Shown here: piece after piece, positions 39,037 to 41,681 of the stretch | Numbering within the stretch: the stretch's first letter is position 1 | How the letters are laid out: each line of letters opens with the position of its first letter | Origin: Patescibacteria group bacterium | Lineage (GTDB): Bacteria > Patescibacteriota > Patescibacteriia > 2-12-FULL-60-25 | Assembly: GCA_018830865.1 (NCBI GenBank) | Contig: JAHJRN010000026.1 | Coordinates: forward strand, 1 to 41,681 | Reading direction: 5' to 3' | Length of the DNA stretch: 41,681 nt | Notes under the pieces: generated by a model | What the model was told of the DNA's origin: nothing | Seen by the model: only the letters and a program-made list of their open reading frames with translations | Database searches by the model: none | Program-made: the position numbers and the translations under genes

Positions 39037-40109
39037 AAGCCCTCGTGACAGCGGGTGGTCGCGCGACGCGGATGCGTCCCATCACCCACACCACCAACAA
39101 GCACCTCATCCCGCTCGCGAACAAGCCGATGCTTGCGCATGCCGTCGGCAAGATCGTCGACGCCGGCATCCGCGACATCGTGGTGAACGTGAATCCGGGC
39201 GAGACCGATATCCAAAAGGTCATCGGCGACGGCTCGGCGTGGGACGCGCGCATCACGTACGTGGAGCAGGTCGGCGGACCGCGGGGCCTCGCGCACATCG
39301 TCCGCAACGCGCGGCCGTACCTCGGCGAGGAACCGTTCCTCTTTTTCCTCGGGGACAACATCATCCTCGGTTCCATCCGCGAATTCGTCCACGCGTTCGA
39401 GGAACAGCACCTCGACTGCATGCTCGCGCTCGCCCGCGTGAAGGATCCCCAACGCTTCGGCGTCCCTGTCATCGAAGGTGACCGCATCGTCCGCGTCGTC
39501 GAGAAGCCGGAAACACCACCGAGCGACTTCGCGGTCACGGGCATCTACGTCTATTCGCCGCGCATCTTCGACGCGGTCACGGCCATCACCCCTTCGGCGC
39601 GCGGGGAATACGAGATTTCTGACGCACATACGTGGCTTATCGACAATGGCGCGAAGGTCGGTTGGCGAGAAATTACGGGCTGGTGGAAGGACACGGGAAA
39701 GCCGGAGGACCTGCTCGAAGGCAACGCGCTCATCCTGAACGAACTCCTGCCGGAGGACATGATCATCGAAGGAGCGGTGCATCCGGAGGCACGCATCCAG
39801 GGTCGCGTCGCCATCGGGAAGGGGACGACTATCGGTCCCGGATGCCTTATCCGTGGCCCCGTGACCATCGGCGCCGGAAGCACCGTCACGGACGCGTTCA
39901 TCGGACCGCACACCTCCATCGGCGACGGCGCGACGATCGCGCAGACCGAAATCGAGCACTCCATCGTCCTCGACCGAGCGACGGTACGTTGCGGATGCCG
40001 CATCGTGGACGCCATCATCGGCAAGGACGCGAGCGTCACGCCCGCAGACGAGACGCTCCCCAAGGGACACCGCCTCATCATCGGCGACAATTCCGTCGTG
40101 GAGCTTTAG
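39033..40109 (+). CDS. rmlA: Glucose-1-phosphate thymidylyltransferase, long form with left-handed beta-helix
   Basis: This enzyme joins glucose-1-phosphate and dTTP to give dTDP-glucose, the substrate of RmlB. The first 240 or so residues are the nucleotidyltransferase domain, opening ALVTAGGRATRMRPIT and including FLGDNIILG and GWWKDTGKPEDLLEGN. About 110 further residues hold hexapeptide repeats (IGKGTTIGPGCLI, VTIGAGSTV, IGDGATIAQTEI), as in the longer RmlA/GlmU-like class. The canonical loop G-G-x-G-T-R-L is G-G-R-A-T-R-M here, a variation seen in the long form. The start overlaps the rmlB stop (ATGA). Confidence 0.9.
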   Translation: MKALVTAGGRATRMRPITHTTNKHLIPLANKPMLAHAVGKIVDAGIRDIVVNVNPGETDIQKVIGDGSAWDARITYVEQVGGPRGLAHIVRNARPYLGEEPFLFFLGDNIILGSIREFVHAFEEQHLDCMLALARVKDPQRFGVPVIEGDRIVRVVEKPETPPSDFAVTGIYVYSPRIFDAVTAITPSARGEYEISDAHTWLIDNGAKVGWREITGWWKDTGKPEDLLEGNALILNELLPEDMIIEGAVHPEARIQGRVAIGKGTTIGPGCLIRGPVTIGAGSTVTDAFIGPHTSIGDGATIAQTEIEHSIVLDRATVRCGCRIVDAIIGKDASVTPADETLPKGHRLIIGDNSVVEL

Positions 40110-40111
40110 AA

Positions 40112-40184
40112 TGTCGTCCTAGAGGGAGAGGTACGACAGAAGGACCTTCACATCGAAGGTCCTTCGCTTCGCTCAAGGACGACA
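40112..40184. repeat. Palindromic intergenic element (element E), possible bidirectional terminator
   Basis: Outer arms TGTCGTCCT (40112-40120) and AGGACGACA (40176-40184) enclose a perfect 10-bp inverted repeat GAAGGACCTT (40139-40148) and AAGGTCCTTC (40156-40165). It lies between convergent genes (rmlA and the PEGA gene), where it could stop or stabilise both transcripts. There is no strong T tract. Confidence 0.87.
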
Positions 40185-40190
40185 GTATGA

Positions 40191-41495
40191 TTATTCGATC
40201 GTCATTCTCCACAATCCTGTCTGCCCGTCCTTCTCGCCGCACACGAGCAGGTCCGTGTCGACGAGTGTGATGTCGCTGACCGAGGTGAACGTCGCGAACA
40301 GCGTCCGGATACGGCCGTCGCGGCCGTCAAGATTCAACATGGACGTTTCCGAGCCGTTCGCGAACGCGAGGTCACGACCATCCGCGTGCCACACGGCATC
40401 GACGACCTCTCGGCTTTCCCGCATGAGCAGTTCCGCGTCTTTTCCTTCATCCCAGCGCCAGATTTCCCCGTCGGATACGAGAAGATACGACGTCGATCCT
40501 TTTTCCGTGAACGACCGCAGCGCATCGCCCGTGGCGCGCACGATATCCGGCGTGTCGTTCTCCAAGCCGACGCTCAACCATGACGACCCGTCGCGCAGGA
40601 TGAGACGGCCGTCCGTCAGCGTCACGATGGTCCAATCGCCGGAAGGCAGGATGAATCCGTGCATGGGATCCCCGTTCCGGAACAGCACGAGCGCGTTCGT
40701 GGTCGTCGCGGTTCGGAGCGTGAGATCCTCGAACGTGTCCACGACACGGAACGCGAACGGCTCGCGGACGATGCTTCCGTCGCCCGCATCGATGGACACC
40801 AGGCTCGTCCCATCGTTCCCCTCGAGGACCGACCCGTTCCATCGGTAGATCGCGGACGGCAAAGCGATCGGACCGAGGCCCGTACGCACGTTGACGAGCC
40901 ACGCGAAGCGTACTCCCTCCGATGACGTCTCGATGATGAACGCGCGTGAATCCAAGGACCACGTCACGCGCGGATGCGCGGAGAAGCCCTGATTCAGGTT
41001 GAACGTCCCGACCGCGGACAGGTCAGATGAACGGACGTCGATGCGCGTCGAGGAAGTGCCGTCCACAACGACCATCACGAGATTCCGCCCGTTCGGCGAC
41101 GGCTCAATCGCGAGGATGACGCCGTCCTCGACCTTCAGGAGATTACCGTCCTTCCAGAGCCGTACGTCGTTGGCGAAGGTCACGCGCTCGGGCAGGACAT
41201 CCAGACGTTTCTCCCACGGACGATAGCCCTCGAGTTCATATCGGATCTGATAGGTGCCGGGTGAGACGTTCTGGATGGTCCGCGGCGTCACATACCCGGA
41301 ATCCTTCCCGTTCAGGAGGATACGGGCACCGACCGGGCTCGTGTCGAAGATGACGGTGCCGTTCCGTTCGATTTTCTCCTTGAGCGGGTTCCAGCGGTAG
41401 CCGGCGGTATAGAACACCACAACCGGCGCGCATGCCACGAACATGATGATGAAAATCCACGGCAGGATGCGCCGATGGAACGGGGGTGTGTACAT
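40191..41495 (-). CDS. PEGA-domain protein with beta-propeller-like repeats
   Basis: A 434-residue protein with one N-terminal membrane helix (LPWIFIIMFVACAPVVVFYTAGY), a PEGA domain (about 45-110, with GTVIFDTSPVGARILLNGKDSGYVTP and the SPGTYQIRYELEGY core), and about 310 residues of beta repeats with pseudo-blade pattern (e.g. AIEPSPNGRNLVMVVVDG, VTWSLDSRAFIIETS, VWHADGRDLAFANG). PEGA domains are often found on surface proteins, where their role is unclear. The propeller may bind a ligand or partner outside the cell. No catalytic residues are evident. The start fits the -10 box at 41503. Confidence 0.85.
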   Translation of the reverse strand: MYTPPFHRRILPWIFIIMFVACAPVVVFYTAGYRWNPLKEKIERNGTVIFDTSPVGARILLNGKDSGYVTPRTIQNVSPGTYQIRYELEGYRPWEKRLDVLPERVTFANDVRLWKDGNLLKVEDGVILAIEPSPNGRNLVMVVVDGTSSTRIDVRSSDLSAVGTFNLNQGFSAHPRVTWSLDSRAFIIETSSEGVRFAWLVNVRTGLGPIALPSAIYRWNGSVLEGNDGTSLVSIDAGDGSIVREPFAFRVVDTFEDLTLRTATTTNALVLFRNGDPMHGFILPSGDWTIVTLTDGRLILRDGSSWLSVGLENDTPDIVRATGDALRSFTEKGSTSYLLVSDGEIWRWDEGKDAELLMRESREVVDAVWHADGRDLAFANGSETSMLNLDGRDGRIRTLFATFTSVSDITLVDTDLLVCGEKDGQTGLWRMTIE

Positions 41496-41502
41496 GCACG
41501 CA

Positions 41503-41532
41503 AGGATAACGCGGTAGGAGGTGGATTGACAA
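41503..41532 (-). promoter_or_regulatory. Promoter for the PEGA gene
   Basis: On the minus strand, TTGTCA (41527-41532, five of six) and TATCCT (41503-41508) are spaced 18 bp apart. The -10 ends seven bases from the ATG at 41495, so the mRNA should be leaderless. On the plus strand TTGACA (41526-41531) overlaps this -35 but lacks a matching -10. Confidence 0.55.
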
Positions 41533-41543
41533 TGTATTTCCCC

Positions 41544-41572
41544 TTGACTTCGGCCTTTTCCCCCGATACCCT
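41544..41572 (+). promoter_or_regulatory. Promoter for the gene at the window end
   Basis: TTGACT (41544-41549, five of six) and TACCCT (41567-41572) with a 17-bp spacer. The -10 ends nine bases before the ATG at 41582. The pair matches the infA promoter candidate at 19385-19413. Confidence 0.5.
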
Positions 41573-41581
41573 CATCCCAGT

Positions 41582-41681
41582 ATGGAGTCCTTCCAGGGTC
41601 CTGTCCGGACCACGAGGTTCTGGCTTGCCGTGACGGTTATCGTCGCCATTGTGTCGTTCGGCATCGGGAACCGCGTTGCGC
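41582..41681 (+). CDS. 5' end of a membrane or exported protein (cut by window end)
   Basis: Only the first 33 codons are visible: a short polar N-terminus, MESFQGPVRTTR, then a hydrophobic stretch (FWLAVTVIVAIVSFGIG). This fits a signal anchor. The family cannot be named from this piece. The gene is divergent from the PEGA gene, and the promoter at 41544 sits directly before it. Confidence 0.6.
   Translation, partial: MESFQGPVRTTRFWLAVTVIVAIVSFGIGNRVA

Noticed and set aside
41526-41531. Perfect TTGACA as plus-strand -35 for the last gene
   Set aside because: No -10-like hexamer lies 15-19 bp downstream. TTGACT at 41544 with TACCCT fits better.
1-41681. Recoded UGA (genetic code 25) of Gracilibacteria-type CPR
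   Set aside because: Many complete genes end in TGA, often in ATGA overlaps, and conserved Gly positions are encoded by GGN codons.
1-41681. tRNA, rRNA, tmRNA, riboswitch or integrase/attachment sites
   Set aside because: I looked for TpsiC-arm-like sequences, long structured leaders and integrase motifs and found none I can support by eye.

Overview
The window looks like a chromosomal segment of a Patescibacteria (Candidate Phyla Radiation) bacterium with a GC-rich genome. I infer this from gene content, not from a search. The signs are a short alanyl-tRNA synthetase, an RNA polymerase alpha subunit without its C-terminal domain, a degenerate PriA, a SecD with inserted parvulin-type domains, a VirD4/TraD-like ATPase paired with an orphan membrane protein, and PEGA/propeller and lysozyme-like surface proteins. 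TGA is used throughout as a stop, so the recoded CPR lineages (Gracilibacteria/Absconditabacteria) are excluded. No tRNA, rRNA, CRISPR array or transposase was seen.

Layout. 1-420: a 29-bp tandem array that runs into a long imperfect palindrome. 421-5398: three overlapping or adjacent genes for exported proteins, one with a C-terminal dockerin-like module and two membrane-anchored proteins with cohesin-like domains. Together they form a candidate cell-surface cohesin-dockerin assembly. 5388-6630: a decayed patch with a SET-domain 3' remnant, an intact PPC/DUF296 protein, a Nudix hydrolase with a read-through tail and a truncated MazG-like gene. 6627-9619: secD-secF. 9874-13361: orphan membrane protein plus VirD4/TraD-like ATPase. 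13406-18819: alpha/beta hydrolase, D-Ala-D-Ala carboxypeptidase, mnmA, a membrane GAF-like protein and alaS. 18877-19341: a small exported protein. 19458-23471: infA-rpmJ-rpsM-rpsK-rpsD-rpoA-rplQ-rplM-rpsI. 23583-29325: a surface-polysaccharide cluster (flippase, GT4, GT2, and a GT2 fused to an O-antigen-ligase-like membrane domain). 34621 down to 29267 (minus strand): surface protein, Memo/LigB-like protein, priA-like, def and fmt, tightly overlapped. 34678-37879: GT39-like membrane glycosyltransferase, exported beta-rich protein and small membrane protein. 38002-40109: rmlB and rmlA. 41495-40191 (minus): PEGA/propeller protein. 41582-end: the start of another membrane or exported protein.

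Two themes cut across the genes. First, many transcription-unit starts have a -10-like box only about 6-10 nt before the start codon, which predicts leaderless mRNAs; only one gene has a strong Shine-Dalgarno sequence. Second, the intergenic gaps repeatedly hold imperfect palindromes with related ends, at about 161-262, 9685-9815, 26865-26934, 37883-37952 and 40112-40184. The most promising possibly undescribed system is the cohesin-dockerin surface cassette at 421-5398, whose downstream edge cuts into a SET-domain gene.
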